DNA of 64,000 nt from Pseudomonas hefeiensis (GCF_030687835.1 NZ_CP117449.1:2666001-2730000), one strand, 5' to 3'; positions 26,310 to 35,605 are shown, counted from the stretch's first letter. A program made the numbers and translations. Notes: generated by a model not told the origin, from the sequence alone.

Positions 26310-27860
26310 ATGAAAGCTGCCCTCGTCCTCGGCCTGCTACTGATCGGTGGCATCAGCTTCTGCGCCCATGCGTTGGCGCTGAGCCCCAGCGAAAGCGCTG
26401 GTAAACGGTTGTATCGCGAGGGCGTGTCTGGAAACGGTGAGCCGATCATGGCTCGGGTGGGCGCGGCGGACATGCTGCTGCCCGCCACCAGCCTGCCATG
26501 CGCCAATTGCCATGGCGCCGATGCCCAAGGACGGCCCGAAGGTGGGGTACGGCCGCCGGACATCAGTTGGTCGCGGCTCTCCAGCAGTTACGGTCAACGG
26601 CAGATCAACGGTCGCAATTACCCGGCCTACACTGAGGGCACTCTGGCCCGGGCGATCCAGGGAGGGCGCGATTCGGCGAACAATCGGCTCGATCCGGCGA
26701 TGCCTCGATTCGTGCTGTCGATGAATGATCAGCGCAACCTCACGGCTTACCTCAAGCGCGTGACCGATGATCGCGATCCAGGGTTGACCGCCGACAACCT
26801 GCACTTGGGCAGTTTGTTGCCGAGGCAAGGGCCGCTTAGCGTGGAGGGCGCCACGGTGGCAGCGGTGCTCAGGGGCAGCGTGGCGCGGATTAACGAGGCG
26901 GGCGGGATCCATGGCCGGCAATTGCGCCTGACCATTCTCGATCCAGGCCCGGACCGCGTCAGTGCCGAACAGGCGCTGGACCGCTTGATTGAGCAGGAAC
27001 AGGTATTCGCCCTGATCGCGCCACTGGCACCTGCGCTCGACACAGCGCTGGTCACGCGGCTGGAACGCGCCGGCATTCCGCTGATCGGGCCCCTCTCGCT
27101 GCAGGGCATGGCCCCGGTCAGTCGGCAGATTTTCGAGCCGCTGTCAGGGCTGCGCGAGCAACTGATCGCCTTGGCCGACTATGGTTCCACCAATTTGCGC
27201 TTACTCCAGGGACCGACGTTGATCGTCTACCCGGACGAGCCGGGCCAACGGCTCGCGGCGCAGAACCTCGGCCAGTACCTGCAAGGTCGCGCCTGGCAGC
27301 ACGTGCGGCTGCGGGACTACAACTCGGCGCAGGAGGAGCTGCCGCTGGGCTCTCGATCGATATTTTACCTGGGCAGCGGCGTCGGTTTCAGTCGCCTCGC
27401 CGAGCGCCTGCAAACGGCGGGGCAGGTGCCTTACCTGTTCGCCGCGTCGAATCAGGTGGCAGGCGATCTGTTTCAATTGCCCAGCGGTTTTTCCCGGCGG
27501 GTGTTTCTGGCCTATCCGTTTGTACCCAGTGACTGGACGCTGGCCGGGCGCCTGGCCTTGACGCAACTGCGCGAACACCAGGGGCTTGGCGAGGAGCACG
27601 CGGTGCTGCAAGTCGCAGCCTACAGTTCGATGCTGCTGCTTAGCGAAGGCATGAAGCAGGCCGGGCACGACGCCAGCCGCGAAAAACTCATCAGTGTCCT
27701 GGAAGGTTTGCACGATTTCGACACCGGGCTGACCCCGCTAATCAGCTTCGGTCCGGGCCGCCGCCTGGGCTTGAGCGGTGCTCATATCGTCACCGTAGAT
27801 TTACCCGGCCAGCGCTTCTTTCTGGTCGCACCGTACAAACCCATTGCCGCGACACCCTGA
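26310..27860 (+). CDS. Cytochrome c / periplasmic binding protein fusion
   Basis: 516 aa. Signal peptide ending near CAHALA, then a cytochrome c domain with one haem site C64-A-N-C67-H and a candidate distal Met in MPRFVLSMND. From about residue 165 it continues as a type I periplasmic-binding domain like branched-chain amino-acid receptors: GATVAAVLRGSVARINEAGGIHGR, ALDRLIEQEQVFALIAPLAP, YPDEPGQRLAAQNL. A haem domain fused to a ligand receptor is rare. It may take electrons from the oxidase system or sense a ligand in the periplasm. Ninth base after the second SCO gene, same operon. Confidence 0.85.
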   Translation: MKAALVLGLLLIGGISFCAHALALSPSESAGKRLYREGVSGNGEPIMARVGAADMLLPATSLPCANCHGADAQGRPEGGVRPPDISWSRLSSSYGQRQINGRNYPAYTEGTLARAIQGGRDSANNRLDPAMPRFVLSMNDQRNLTAYLKRVTDDRDPGLTADNLHLGSLLPRQGPLSVEGATVAAVLRGSVARINEAGGIHGRQLRLTILDPGPDRVSAEQALDRLIEQEQVFALIAPLAPALDTALVTRLERAGIPLIGPLSLQGMAPVSRQIFEPLSGLREQLIALADYGSTNLRLLQGPTLIVYPDEPGQRLAAQNLGQYLQGRAWQHVRLRDYNSAQEELPLGSRSIFYLGSGVGFSRLAERLQTAGQVPYLFAASNQVAGDLFQLPSGFSRRVFLAYPFVPSDWTLAGRLALTQLREHQGLGEEHAVLQVAAYSSMLLLSEGMKQAGHDASREKLISVLEGLHDFDTGLTPLISFGPGRRLGLSGAHIVTVDLPGQRFFLVAPYKPIAATP

Positions 27861-27874
27861 CGGGAGGCCTGACG

Positions 27875-28828
27875 ATGAAACTCAAGACGTTGCTGATTCT
27901 GCTGACGATATGGACTCCCATGGCGTTGTGCAGCAACGGCCCGGCTGCCGCGCGGGTCAATGGTGAGGAAATTTCCGAGTTCCGCCTTGAGCGCTATTTC
28001 GCCGAATACCTGGAGGACCAGGGTCGTGCAGTGGGTAGCATTCGCAACCCCAGGGCGTACAGGCAATTGCGGCACAAAGCGCTGGATGCCCTTATCGACA
28101 AGGAATTGCTGTGGCAGGAAGCAGTCAAGCGCGGGGTAGTGATCGACGATGAAGTGGTAAAAAGCCAGGTTGAGCAAACCCGGCAAGCGATTGGCGGTGC
28201 CGAAATGTTCGCCCGCCGGCTTGAAGACGCCGGTTTTGATGAAGCCAGTTTTACCGAGTACACACGCCGCGAACTCGCAGCTCAGCAAGTCTTTGCCGAC
28301 CTCATCAAGGTTGCTGAACCGGATGAAAAACAGGTTCGCGCCTTCTTCGAAGAACACCGTGCCGAGATGAGCCGGCCTGAGCAGATCCAGGCGCGGCACA
28401 TCCTGGTCAAAGTACCTCATGGAGCCGATGCCGCCGCAGTTGAAGCAGCCCGGCTACGCTTAGATGAGATGCGGGTGAAAATCAGCCAGGGCGAGGACTT
28501 TGCCAGCGTTGCCCGGGCCGGCTCCGAAGATGCTTCTGCCAGCGAAGGCGGGGATCTGGGCTATTTTCCTCGTGGGCGCATGATGCCGGAGTTCGAAGCT
28601 GCGGCGTTTGCCCTGGCGCCGGGGGCCGTCAGTGCGCCGGTACGCACGCCGTTAGGCTGGCATTTGATTTATCTGCAGAACCACGAGGATGCAGCCGATG
28701 TCTCAGAATCTCAGGGGCTTGAAATGGTTCGGGCTTACCTTGCCCGACAGCAAAAATCCCAGGCTCGTTCACAGATTCTGGGGCAGTTGCGATCAAGCAA
28801 TCGAATCGAGCGCAATGACGACGATTGA
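27875..28828 (+). CDS. PpiC/SurA-type peptidyl-prolyl isomerase
   Basis: 317 aa. Signal peptide, an N-terminal SurA-like helical part (VNGEEISEFRLERYF ... ALDALIDKELLWQEAVKRG), then a parvulin domain from IQARHILVKVPHG through EDFASVARAGSEDASASEGGDLGYFPRGRMMPEFE to TPLGWHLIYL. It helps periplasmic or exported proteins fold. Last gene of the mnxG operon, so MnxG itself or its partners are the likely clients. Confidence 0.92.
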   Translation: MKLKTLLILLTIWTPMALCSNGPAAARVNGEEISEFRLERYFAEYLEDQGRAVGSIRNPRAYRQLRHKALDALIDKELLWQEAVKRGVVIDDEVVKSQVEQTRQAIGGAEMFARRLEDAGFDEASFTEYTRRELAAQQVFADLIKVAEPDEKQVRAFFEEHRAEMSRPEQIQARHILVKVPHGADAAAVEAARLRLDEMRVKISQGEDFASVARAGSEDASASEGGDLGYFPRGRMMPEFEAAAFALAPGAVSAPVRTPLGWHLIYLQNHEDAADVSESQGLEMVRAYLARQQKSQARSQILGQLRSSNRIERNDDD

Positions 28829-28837
28829 AGGTTCCCC

Positions 28838-28851
28838 CCCCAAATGTGGGG
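28838..28851. promoter_or_regulatory. Candidate MnxR enhancer 1 (CCCC-AAATGT-GGGG)
   Basis: Palindrome centred 123 bp upstream of the -24 GG of the secretion/curli operon. It shares the CCCCCAA-N2-GT-GGGG core with the mnxG site. Confidence 0.62.
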
Positions 28852-28878
28852 AATGCTTCAGGGCAAATCCGAGCGCTT

Positions 28879-28892
28879 CCCCGCCTTTGGGG
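28879..28892. promoter_or_regulatory. Candidate MnxR enhancer 2 (CCCC-GCCTTT-GGGG)
   Basis: Second copy, 41 bp (about four helical turns) from the first and 82 bp before the -24 GG. On the minus strand the core reads AAAGGC. Confidence 0.58.
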
Positions 28893-28966
28893 GACGGCGC
28901 TCCTGAACGAAAAGATTTTTTCATGAAAATCATAGAGATGAAGCGGTCGAAAACCGGCGCTCAGTC

Positions 28967-28982
28967 TGGCATGAAGTGTGCG
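28967..28982 (+). promoter_or_regulatory. Sigma-54 promoter of the secretion/curli operon
   Basis: TGGCATGAAGTGTGCG has exact GG-N10-GC spacing and a full TGGCA -24 box; the -12 box is GTGC rather than TTGC. It lies 65 bp before the first gene. Confidence 0.75.
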
Positions 28983-29047
28983 TTAGCCTAATTAAGGCGC
29001 GTACTCCCAGGCACGAATATCGGACCTGCGGTTTCAAGGAGTCCACC

Positions 29048-29581
29048 TTGTTGAACAAAGTATTGGTTGTTGAAGACGAACAGCTTCTTGCGGAAAACCT
29101 CCAGGGTTACCTGCAGGCGCAAGCGCTGGAAGTTCGGATCGCTCACAACGGTGAAGCCGCGATTGGCGAAGCCAAGAGTTTTTCACCCGATGTGATGGTG
29201 TTCGATTACCGCTTGCCCGATATGGAAGGCTTTGAGGTGCTCAATGCCGTCCGCCAGAACAGGGAGTGCCATTTTGTGCTGATTACCGGGCACCCAACCG
29301 CTGAAGTCTGTGAGCGGGCCCGGCAACTGGGAGTCAGCCATATCCTGTTCAAACCGTTTCCGTTGGCGGAACTGGCCCGTGCAGTCGTTGACCTTCTGGG
29401 GATGGAGCGCGAACACCGGGCCGGCGCGAGCCCATCCGAAGGATTCGTCGAACGACGCCAGAGCAAGACCGAAAGTTTCCCGCTGCAGTTGTACGATGGC
29501 AGTTGGGTGCTGGCGGATCGTCGACGAAGTTCATCGACCTCCAAGGCATCAGACGACCAACAATTGCTCACCGGGGAGTAG
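29048..29581 (+). CDS. Receiver-domain response regulator without output domain
   Basis: 177 aa. A REC domain: KVLVVEDEQLLAEN, phosphoacceptor Asp in VMVFDYRLPDMEG, the Thr of FVLITGHPT and the Lys of ILFKPFPLAEL. About 55 residues follow with no recognisable DNA-binding or enzyme fold. TTG 29048 is chosen because AAGGAG lies 6 bases before it; the longer frame from GTG 28976 would start inside the sigma-54 promoter. Its first segment resembles the receiver of MnxR at 48 kb. It may tune the MnxS kinases or the secretion ATPase that follows; both are inferences. Confidence 0.85.
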   Translation: MLNKVLVVEDEQLLAENLQGYLQAQALEVRIAHNGEAAIGEAKSFSPDVMVFDYRLPDMEGFEVLNAVRQNRECHFVLITGHPTAEVCERARQLGVSHILFKPFPLAELARAVVDLLGMEREHRAGASPSEGFVERRQSKTESFPLQLYDGSWVLADRRRSSSTSKASDDQQLLTGE

Positions 29582-29665
29582 TGGCGCGACAAGACGTTCC
29601 GGCATACGCCGCAATGGCCTGCCGCGTCGACAGGGCTCAAAGCCCCCGGCGTTGGAGAGCATGCC

Positions 29666-31372
29666 ATGGACCGTCTATCCCTTGCCGTAGAACCGGCGCT
29701 GTTGGAATGTGTACCGTCTCGCTTTTGCAGTGAACAACTGGCCCAGGCCCGGGTCCGGGCAACCCATTCCGGCGAGCGGGTCCTGGAGGCCCTCGGGGTG
29801 TTGTGCGAGCTGGCCCCCATGCCCTTCATCCAGTGCCTGGGCGCTACCCTGCATTATCCGGTGCTCGACACCGATACCCTGTTTCAAGCCACCCCGGTGT
29901 TCGACCGGGTCACCCTGGCTCAATGCCTCAAGCGCGAATTCATCCTGCTGCGCCACAACGATGCGGTCATCGGTGTGTTTGCCGACCCGTTCGACTCGGC
30001 TCGTCTGGCCTGGATCGACGACTGCCTGCACGGCGCGCCGCTATACCTGGTGCATGCCGACGACCTGAAAGCTTATCTGGCACGTCACGAAGAGAGCTTC
30101 CACGCCGTGGAATCGCTCAACGCCCAGGCCGACGCCAATGTCGAAACCGATACCCTGCAAAGCCTGTCCCTGACCAGCATCAGCGAAGACGCCAGCGTGG
30201 TGGTCAAGCTGGTCAACTCGACCCTCTACGACGCGCTGAAAATACACGCCAGCGACATCCACCTGGGCACCACCGGCAGCGGCCTGGTGATCAAGTACCG
30301 GATCGACGGCGTGCTGAACAGCATCAGCAAAATCCAGGGCAGCGAGTTCGCCGAGCAGGTGATCTCCCGGGTCAAAGTCATGGCTGAACTGGACATCGGC
30401 GAAAAACGCGTGCCTCAGGATGGTCGCTTCAAGATCGGTATCAGCGGCCGGCAGATCGACTTCCGGGTATCGATCATGCCGAGCATTTTTGGCGAAGACG
30501 CGGTGCTGCGGGTGCTCGACAAACAGGACCTGGCGGACAAAGTCAGCGGCGTGCAATTGCAGGCCCTGGGCTTTGAAGATGATACCCTGCGCCAGTTGCG
30601 CCGGTTGGCCGCCGAACCCTACGGCATGGTGCTGGTGACCGGCCCGACCGGCAGCGGCAAGACCACCACGCTCTACGCCATGATCACCGAGATCAACCAC
30701 GGTGTGGACAAGATCATCACCATTGAAGACCCGGTGGAATACCAACTGCCGGGCGTGCTGCAAATCCCGGTTAATGAAAAGAAAGGCCTGACCTTTGCCC
30801 GTGGCCTGCGCTCGATCCTGCGCCATGACCCGGACAAGATCATGGTCGGTGAAATCCGCGACCCCGATACGGCGCAGATCGCCGTGCAATCGGCGCTGAC
30901 CGGACACCTGGTATTCACCACCATTCACGCCAACAACGTGTTCGATGTGATCGGCCGATTTACTCAGATGGAAATCGATCCCTACAGCCTCGTCTCGGCC
31001 CTTAACGCCGTGTTGGCCCAGCGGCTGATCCGCCTGGTATGTACCAGTTGCAGCGCCCCGATCACCCCGACCGACGAAGAATTGCGCCTCTGCGGGCTCG
31101 ATCCACAGAAGGTCGATCATTACCACTTCGTCCACGGCAAAGGCTGCGGCCATTGCCGGGGTACCGGTTATCGCGGGCGCACCGCGATTGCCGAGCTGCT
31201 GCACCTGGACGACGAACTGCGGCAAATGATCGTCGAGCGCCAACCCGTTTCGAAAATCAAGGCACACGCTTGCAAACGTGGTTTGCGCTTGTTGCGCGAG
31301 TCGGCGCTGGAACTGGTTGCTGATGGGCGGACCACGCTCGAGGAGATCAATCGTGTCACTTTTGTCTCGTGA
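29666..31372 (+). CDS. gspE: Type II secretion / pilus assembly ATPase GspE
   Basis: 568 aa. An N1/N2 domain of about 170 residues, then the ATPase: DIHLGTTGSGLVIKYRIDG, Walker A GPTGSGKTTTLY (about 325), the Asp box IEDPVEY, Walker B IMVGEIRDPDTAQIA and the His box TGHLVFTTIHAN. A C-terminal zinc tetracysteine (CTSC ... CGHC) is present. It powers pseudopilus assembly with GspF. Start ATG 29666, behind GGAGAG. A GspE-type ATPase (XcmT1) in a novel Gsp-related pathway has been linked to export of the Mn oxidase in P. putida GB-1, as I recall; this gene may be its counterpart. Confidence 0.93.
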   Translation: MDRLSLAVEPALLECVPSRFCSEQLAQARVRATHSGERVLEALGVLCELAPMPFIQCLGATLHYPVLDTDTLFQATPVFDRVTLAQCLKREFILLRHNDAVIGVFADPFDSARLAWIDDCLHGAPLYLVHADDLKAYLARHEESFHAVESLNAQADANVETDTLQSLSLTSISEDASVVVKLVNSTLYDALKIHASDIHLGTTGSGLVIKYRIDGVLNSISKIQGSEFAEQVISRVKVMAELDIGEKRVPQDGRFKIGISGRQIDFRVSIMPSIFGEDAVLRVLDKQDLADKVSGVQLQALGFEDDTLRQLRRLAAEPYGMVLVTGPTGSGKTTTLYAMITEINHGVDKIITIEDPVEYQLPGVLQIPVNEKKGLTFARGLRSILRHDPDKIMVGEIRDPDTAQIAVQSALTGHLVFTTIHANNVFDVIGRFTQMEIDPYSLVSALNAVLAQRLIRLVCTSCSAPITPTDEELRLCGLDPQKVDHYHFVHGKGCGHCRGTGYRGRTAIAELLHLDDELRQMIVERQPVSKIKAHACKRGLRLLRESALELVADGRTTLEEINRVTFVS

Positions 31373-32156
31373 TCGTTATGTCGCCGTGCTCGGCGCCAGT
31401 GGTGTCGGCCTGGGCCAGCGCAAAGGTGATGACACCCTGTGGCTGGGCAGCGTCGGCTGTATCGACGAAGGTTTCCACGCCTGGACCGTCGCCCTGGAAA
31501 CCCTCGACCGTTTGCTCGGCGAACACGCGTCGGTCGGTGCGCAACTGAGCGTTGTGGTCTCCGGTCACTTCAGCCGCTTCTGCCTGGTGCCCTGGAGCGA
31601 ACAAATCACTAGCCCCGACGAGCAGCTCGGGTTTGCCCAACTGTGTTTCGAAGACCTCTACGGCGTACCGGCCCAGCCCTGGGACATGGTGCTGTCGGCC
31701 GAACCTGCGGGTTACGACCGGATCGCCACGGCGCTGCCGCAAGATTTGCTGGTGCGTCTGCGCCGCCTGGTCAGCGATCGTGGCCTGCGCCTGCGTTCGG
31801 TGCAGCCGTATCTGATGGCGGCGTTCAATCACTTCGATAAAAGCCTCGACGCCGGCGACTTCCTGTTTGTGGTCGCCGAGCCGGTGCGCAGCGTCCTGCT
31901 GCTGGCCAGGGAAGGGCGCTGGACCTCGGTGCGTTCGGCGGGCAGCAGCGACAGCGACGCCGCGTTGAACGCGCTGATCGGCCGTGAACGCCAGTTGCAG
32001 GCCTCCACCAGCGAGCGCCCGCTGAACGTTTACCTGCACGCGCCCGCCCGCATCGAGGTGCAGCCCGACGTACCCGGTGTGCACCTGCGCACTCTCGAAG
32101 AAGACCGGACCGCCGTACACGATTACTTGTACTTGATGTCCCGGGCGGTTGCCTGA
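31353..32156 (+). CDS. GspL/PilM/MshI-like actin-fold scaffold protein
   Basis: 267 aa. No clear catalytic motif, but the pattern fits the cytoplasmic actin-like part of GspL or MshI (YVAVLGASGVGLG at the start; FLFVVAEPVRSVLLLAREGRW in the second lobe), which bridges the ATPase to the membrane proteins. There is no transmembrane segment, as in PilM/MshI and unlike classic GspL. GTG 31353 is the likely start, with GAGGAG 8 bases upstream and a 20-bp overlap with gspE. The following PilN/PilO-like genes support the assignment. Confidence 0.7.
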   Translation: MSLLSRDRYVAVLGASGVGLGQRKGDDTLWLGSVGCIDEGFHAWTVALETLDRLLGEHASVGAQLSVVVSGHFSRFCLVPWSEQITSPDEQLGFAQLCFEDLYGVPAQPWDMVLSAEPAGYDRIATALPQDLLVRLRRLVSDRGLRLRSVQPYLMAAFNHFDKSLDAGDFLFVVAEPVRSVLLLAREGRWTSVRSAGSSDSDAALNALIGRERQLQASTSERPLNVYLHAPARIEVQPDVPGVHLRTLEEDRTAVHDYLYLMSRAVA

Positions 32157-32157
32157 C

Positions 32158-32703
32158 ATGCGCGCCCTGATGCTCGACTTTCAGCCGCACCGTCGCTCGG
32201 GCCGATTGGGTTGGAGCCTGCTGGCGGGCGGCGTGGTGCTGCTGGTGGGGTGTTTCGTCGCCCAGCAGAACGTCGCCGAACAGGCCTGGCAACAGCAAGG
32301 CCATCTGCAAAACGCCCAACGCGAACTCACCGGCGACACCGGCAGTAAAGTCACCCTGAGCCCGGCCGAAACCCGCGAACAAGCCCAGAACCTGGCGGAA
32401 ATGCGCAAGGTCTCTCAGCAGTTGCGTCGGCCCTGGGAACGCCTGTTCGCCATGCTTGAAGCCATGCCCCGTGACAACATTGCCTTGCTGACTCTAACCC
32501 CGGATGCCCGCAAGGGCCAGGTGCGCATCAGCGCCGAAGCACGGGATCTGGAAGCGATGCTCGACTTCCACCAGCGCCTCGAAGCCAGCGATGAACTCTC
32601 TGATGTGTCGCTGCTCAGCCACGAAATCGTCGTGAAATCGCCGGAGCAACCGGTGCAATTCAACCTGTCGGCTAGCTGGGAGATCGGCGATGCGAATCCC
32701 TAG
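32158..32703 (+). CDS. PilN-like inner-membrane assembly protein
   Basis: 181 aa. A short cytoplasmic tail (MLDFQPHRR), one membrane segment (WSLLAGGVVLLVGCFVA), a coiled region and a small alpha/beta domain (VRISAEARDLEAMLDFHQRLEAS). This is the build of PilN/GspL-C-terminal proteins, which pair with the PilM-like protein before it. Starts 2 bp after that gene and overlaps the next. Confidence 0.72.
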   Translation: MRALMLDFQPHRRSGRLGWSLLAGGVVLLVGCFVAQQNVAEQAWQQQGHLQNAQRELTGDTGSKVTLSPAETREQAQNLAEMRKVSQQLRRPWERLFAMLEAMPRDNIALLTLTPDARKGQVRISAEARDLEAMLDFHQRLEASDELSDVSLLSHEIVVKSPEQPVQFNLSASWEIGDANP

Positions 32704-33238
32704 ATTGATCGTCCACGAATACCTCCAAGGCCTGGGCGTGCCAGGTCTGGCAGGCTTGGCGATATTGCCGCTGGCGCTGGTCTGGGCCCTGGGTGGCGTA
32801 ATGCCGGACTGGAGGTCGTTGCAAACCCTCAGCCAGCAGACCCGTGAAGCCGGCGAGTACCTGGCCAAGGTTGAAGACGGCAGTGTCGCCGCCCCGGTGG
32901 TGCCGCAGCGTCAGCTCGATGACTTCCGCAGCAAGTTGCCGTCGCAGCCCCAAGCCACCGTGGCCATCGAGAAGATCTACGCGCTGGCAGCCCAGGAGCA
33001 CATCACCCTGGCCCGCGGTGAATATTCACTGGGTATCGACCCCAAGACTCATCTGGCGCGTTATCAGATTCTGCTGCCGGTACGCGGCAGCTACCCGCAG
33101 TTGCGGCGTTTCCTGCACGCGTTGCTCGGCCAGTTGCCAGCCGTGGTGGTGGAGGACGTGGAGTTTCAGCGTAAAAAAATCGCCGATACCAACCTGACCG
33201 GGCGAATTCGCATGACCCTATACCTGTCGAGGTCATGA
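32690..33238 (+). CDS. PilO/GspM-like inner-membrane assembly protein
   Basis: 182 aa. One N-terminal membrane segment (LAGLAILPLALVWALGGV), a helical part and a ferredoxin-like end (LARYQILLPVRGSYPQLRRFLHALLGQLP). The YPQLRRFL pattern is common in PilO and GspM. It should dimerise with the PilN-like protein. Overlaps neighbours on both sides by a few bases. Confidence 0.7.
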   Translation: MRIPRLIVHEYLQGLGVPGLAGLAILPLALVWALGGVMPDWRSLQTLSQQTREAGEYLAKVEDGSVAAPVVPQRQLDDFRSKLPSQPQATVAIEKIYALAAQEHITLARGEYSLGIDPKTHLARYQILLPVRGSYPQLRRFLHALLGQLPAVVVEDVEFQRKKIADTNLTGRIRMTLYLSRS

Positions 33239-33756
33239 TGATTACCAAACGCGCAGTGGGTTGGGTGGCGTTCTTCGGTGTGGCCGCGGCGCTGACCTGG
33301 GGGCCTGAGTACTTCATGCCGGCGGACGAAACCGATGCGACGGTTGCGATCGCTGCTACGCCCGCCAAAAGCACAACCCGCGGCACGCTACCGGCCGCTT
33401 CAGCCAGTGGCAAACCTGCAGTGATCAAGGACCTGAGCCCGTCTGGCGACCTGTTCGCCGCCCGTAGCTGGAAGGCTACACCGACACTGGCCACCGTTAC
33501 CGAACAGCCCGTCAACCAAACCCCGGTGGTGCAAGTCCCCAGCGCACCGCCGATGCCTTTCCAGTTCGTCGGCAAGCTCCATGACCGTTCCGACCTGCAA
33601 GTGTTCTTGCAGAGCGGCGAAAAAATATACGTCGTGCGCAAAGGGGATGTGATCGACGACACCTGGCGGATCGAGGGGATTTCCGATGTGGAACTCAGCT
33701 TTGTCTACCTGCCTTTGCATTTGTCCCAGACCTTGTCTGTGGGGAGCACGCAATGA
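33235..33756 (+). CDS. GspC/PilP-like secretin-coupling protein
   Basis: 173 aa. One N-terminal hydrophobic stretch, a Pro/Thr/Ala-rich linker, then an HR-like domain PMPFQFVGKLHDRSDLQVFLQSGEKIYVVRKGDVIDDTWRIEGI, as in GspC and PilP, which join the inner-membrane platform to the secretin. Overlaps the secretin start, consistent with a tight operon. Confidence 0.75.
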   Translation: MMITKRAVGWVAFFGVAAALTWGPEYFMPADETDATVAIAATPAKSTTRGTLPAASASGKPAVIKDLSPSGDLFAARSWKATPTLATVTEQPVNQTPVVQVPSAPPMPFQFVGKLHDRSDLQVFLQSGEKIYVVRKGDVIDDTWRIEGISDVELSFVYLPLHLSQTLSVGSTQ

Positions 33757-35603
33757 TCAGATCATGCCGTAATACGATAGGAGCGCTGATGAGCCTTTGC
33801 CTGTGTGCAGGGCTGGCTGCATGCAGCTCGGCGCAGGTTGCCAAAGAGGAGGGGAGCGACCTGATGGAGTCGGGGCAGTACGAAGCCGGCCTGGCACGTA
33901 TTGAGCAAGGGCTGAGGGAAAATCCTCGCGACACCGAGCTGCACCTGGCCCTGACCAGCGGCCGTGCCCGTGCAGTGACGGCGCTGTTGACCCAGGGCGA
34001 CATGGATCGCGCCCAGCGTGATTTCGCTTCGGCACGCATCGCGTATAGCCGGGTGTTGACCCTCGAACCCAACAACCGCCGGGCCCAGGATTCCCTGCGC
34101 CAACTCGAACACATGCGCAGTCTCGATGACAAACTCGAACTGGCCCGGGGCGACCTGCGTCGCGGCGACATCTACGGCGCCGATCGCCAGGTCAAACAGA
34201 TCCTCGAACTTGACCCCAAGAGTGAAGGCGCCTTGGAGTTGCAAAGCAATATCCGTCTGGTGCAAAGCCGCAACGTGATCGCTTACCCGCAACTGCGCAC
34301 CCGTCTCGACCGGCCGGTGACCCTGGAGTTTCGCGACGCCAATCTGAAAACAATTTTCGAAGTGCTGTCCCAGGTCGCCGGTTTGAACTTCATCTTCGAC
34401 AAGGACCTGCGCCCCGACATGAAAGCGACCATCTTCGTGCGAGACGTGCGCATCGAAGACGCCGTGGAACTGCTGCTGCAACAGAACCAGCTACATCAGA
34501 AAGTGGTGAACGAAAACACCTTGCTGATCTACCCGGACTCGCCGCAGAAGCTCAAGGATTATCAGGAGCTGGTGATGCGCACGTTCTACCTGACCAGCAT
34601 CGATGCCAACACCGCGCTCAACATGATCAAGACCATGCTCAAGACCCGTGACGTGTTCGTCGATGAGCGCCTCAACACCCTGACCATGCGCGATACCGAA
34701 GACGCCGTGCGCATGGCCGAGAAACTGTTGCAATCGCAAGACCAGTCCAACCCGGAAGTGGTGCTGGAAGTGGAGGTGATGGAAGTCGCCACCCAACGCA
34801 TCCTCGACCTTGGTTTGCAATGGCCGAATACCTTCGGCGTGGTCAACAGCGACGGCTCGGCTGTGACCTTGCTCGATCAACTCAAAGGCATCAACTCCGG
34901 CCGGATCAGCATTTCGCCATCGCCGCAGGCCAAGATCAACGCCCAGGACAACGACATCAACACCCTGGCCAGCCCGGTGATCCGGGTCAGCAACCGTGAA
35001 CAGGCGCGCATCCACATCGGTCAGCGTGTGCCGATCATTAGCGCCACCTCGGTACCCTCGACCCAGGGGCCGGTTATCACCGAGAGCGTCACCTACTTGG
35101 ACGTTGGTCTGAAGCTTGAAGTGCAACCTACCGTGCATTTGAACAACGAAGTGGCGATCAAGATCGCCCTGGAAGTCAGTAATGCGACGCCGCTGGAACC
35201 GACCCGTCAAGGTACGATTCCGGTTCAGGTCGACACCCGTAACGCCCAGACCACCCTGCGTCTGCATGACGGCGAAACCCAGATCCTTGCCGGCCTGATG
35301 CGCAATGACCATGGCGCCACGGGCAACAAGATCCCGGGCCTTGGCGACATTCCCGGCTTTGGTCGGTTGTTCGGCAGCAACAAGGACACTGTCGGCAAGT
35401 CGGAACTGGTGCTCTCCATTACCCCACGGATCGTGCGCAACCTGCCGTATCAGAGCCCTTCGGACATGGAGTTCCCGACCGGCACCGAAACGAGCATGCA
35501 CATCCAGGCGCCTGATCGCCGGATGCAAGCGCCGACTCAGAATGAACACCTCGAGCGGCCGGTTGCTGTCAACTCCACCGCTGTTGTCGTCGAGAAGCCT
35601 TGA
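33753..35603 (+). CDS. gspD: Outer-membrane secretin (GspD/MshL type)
   Basis: 616 aa lipoprotein: lipobox GLAAC, with Cys at about residue 24. An N-terminal TPR-like part (about 30-180: YEAGLARIEQGLRENP, AYSRVLTLEPNNRRAQ), then an N0/STN domain (VTLEFRDANLKTIFEVLSQVAGLNF), an N1 domain and the secretin core: LEVEVMEVATQRILDLGLQW, TLASPVIRVSNREQARIHIGQRVPI, ITESVTYLDVGLKLEVQP and KIPGLGDIPGFGRLFGS. It forms the outer-membrane exit pore. The TPR front end and lipobox resemble MSHA/type IV secretins more than Xcp GspD. Confidence 0.93.
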   Translation: MIRSCRNTIGALMSLCLCAGLAACSSAQVAKEEGSDLMESGQYEAGLARIEQGLRENPRDTELHLALTSGRARAVTALLTQGDMDRAQRDFASARIAYSRVLTLEPNNRRAQDSLRQLEHMRSLDDKLELARGDLRRGDIYGADRQVKQILELDPKSEGALELQSNIRLVQSRNVIAYPQLRTRLDRPVTLEFRDANLKTIFEVLSQVAGLNFIFDKDLRPDMKATIFVRDVRIEDAVELLLQQNQLHQKVVNENTLLIYPDSPQKLKDYQELVMRTFYLTSIDANTALNMIKTMLKTRDVFVDERLNTLTMRDTEDAVRMAEKLLQSQDQSNPEVVLEVEVMEVATQRILDLGLQWPNTFGVVNSDGSAVTLLDQLKGINSGRISISPSPQAKINAQDNDINTLASPVIRVSNREQARIHIGQRVPIISATSVPSTQGPVITESVTYLDVGLKLEVQPTVHLNNEVAIKIALEVSNATPLEPTRQGTIPVQVDTRNAQTTLRLHDGETQILAGLMRNDHGATGNKIPGLGDIPGFGRLFGSNKDTVGKSELVLSITPRIVRNLPYQSPSDMEFPTGTETSMHIQAPDRRMQAPTQNEHLERPVAVNSTAVVVEKP

Positions 35604-35605
35604 TC

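Noticed and set aside
28976..29047. Upstream GTG start for the response regulator
   Set aside because: It lies within the sigma-54 promoter; TTG 29048 has a proper ribosome site.
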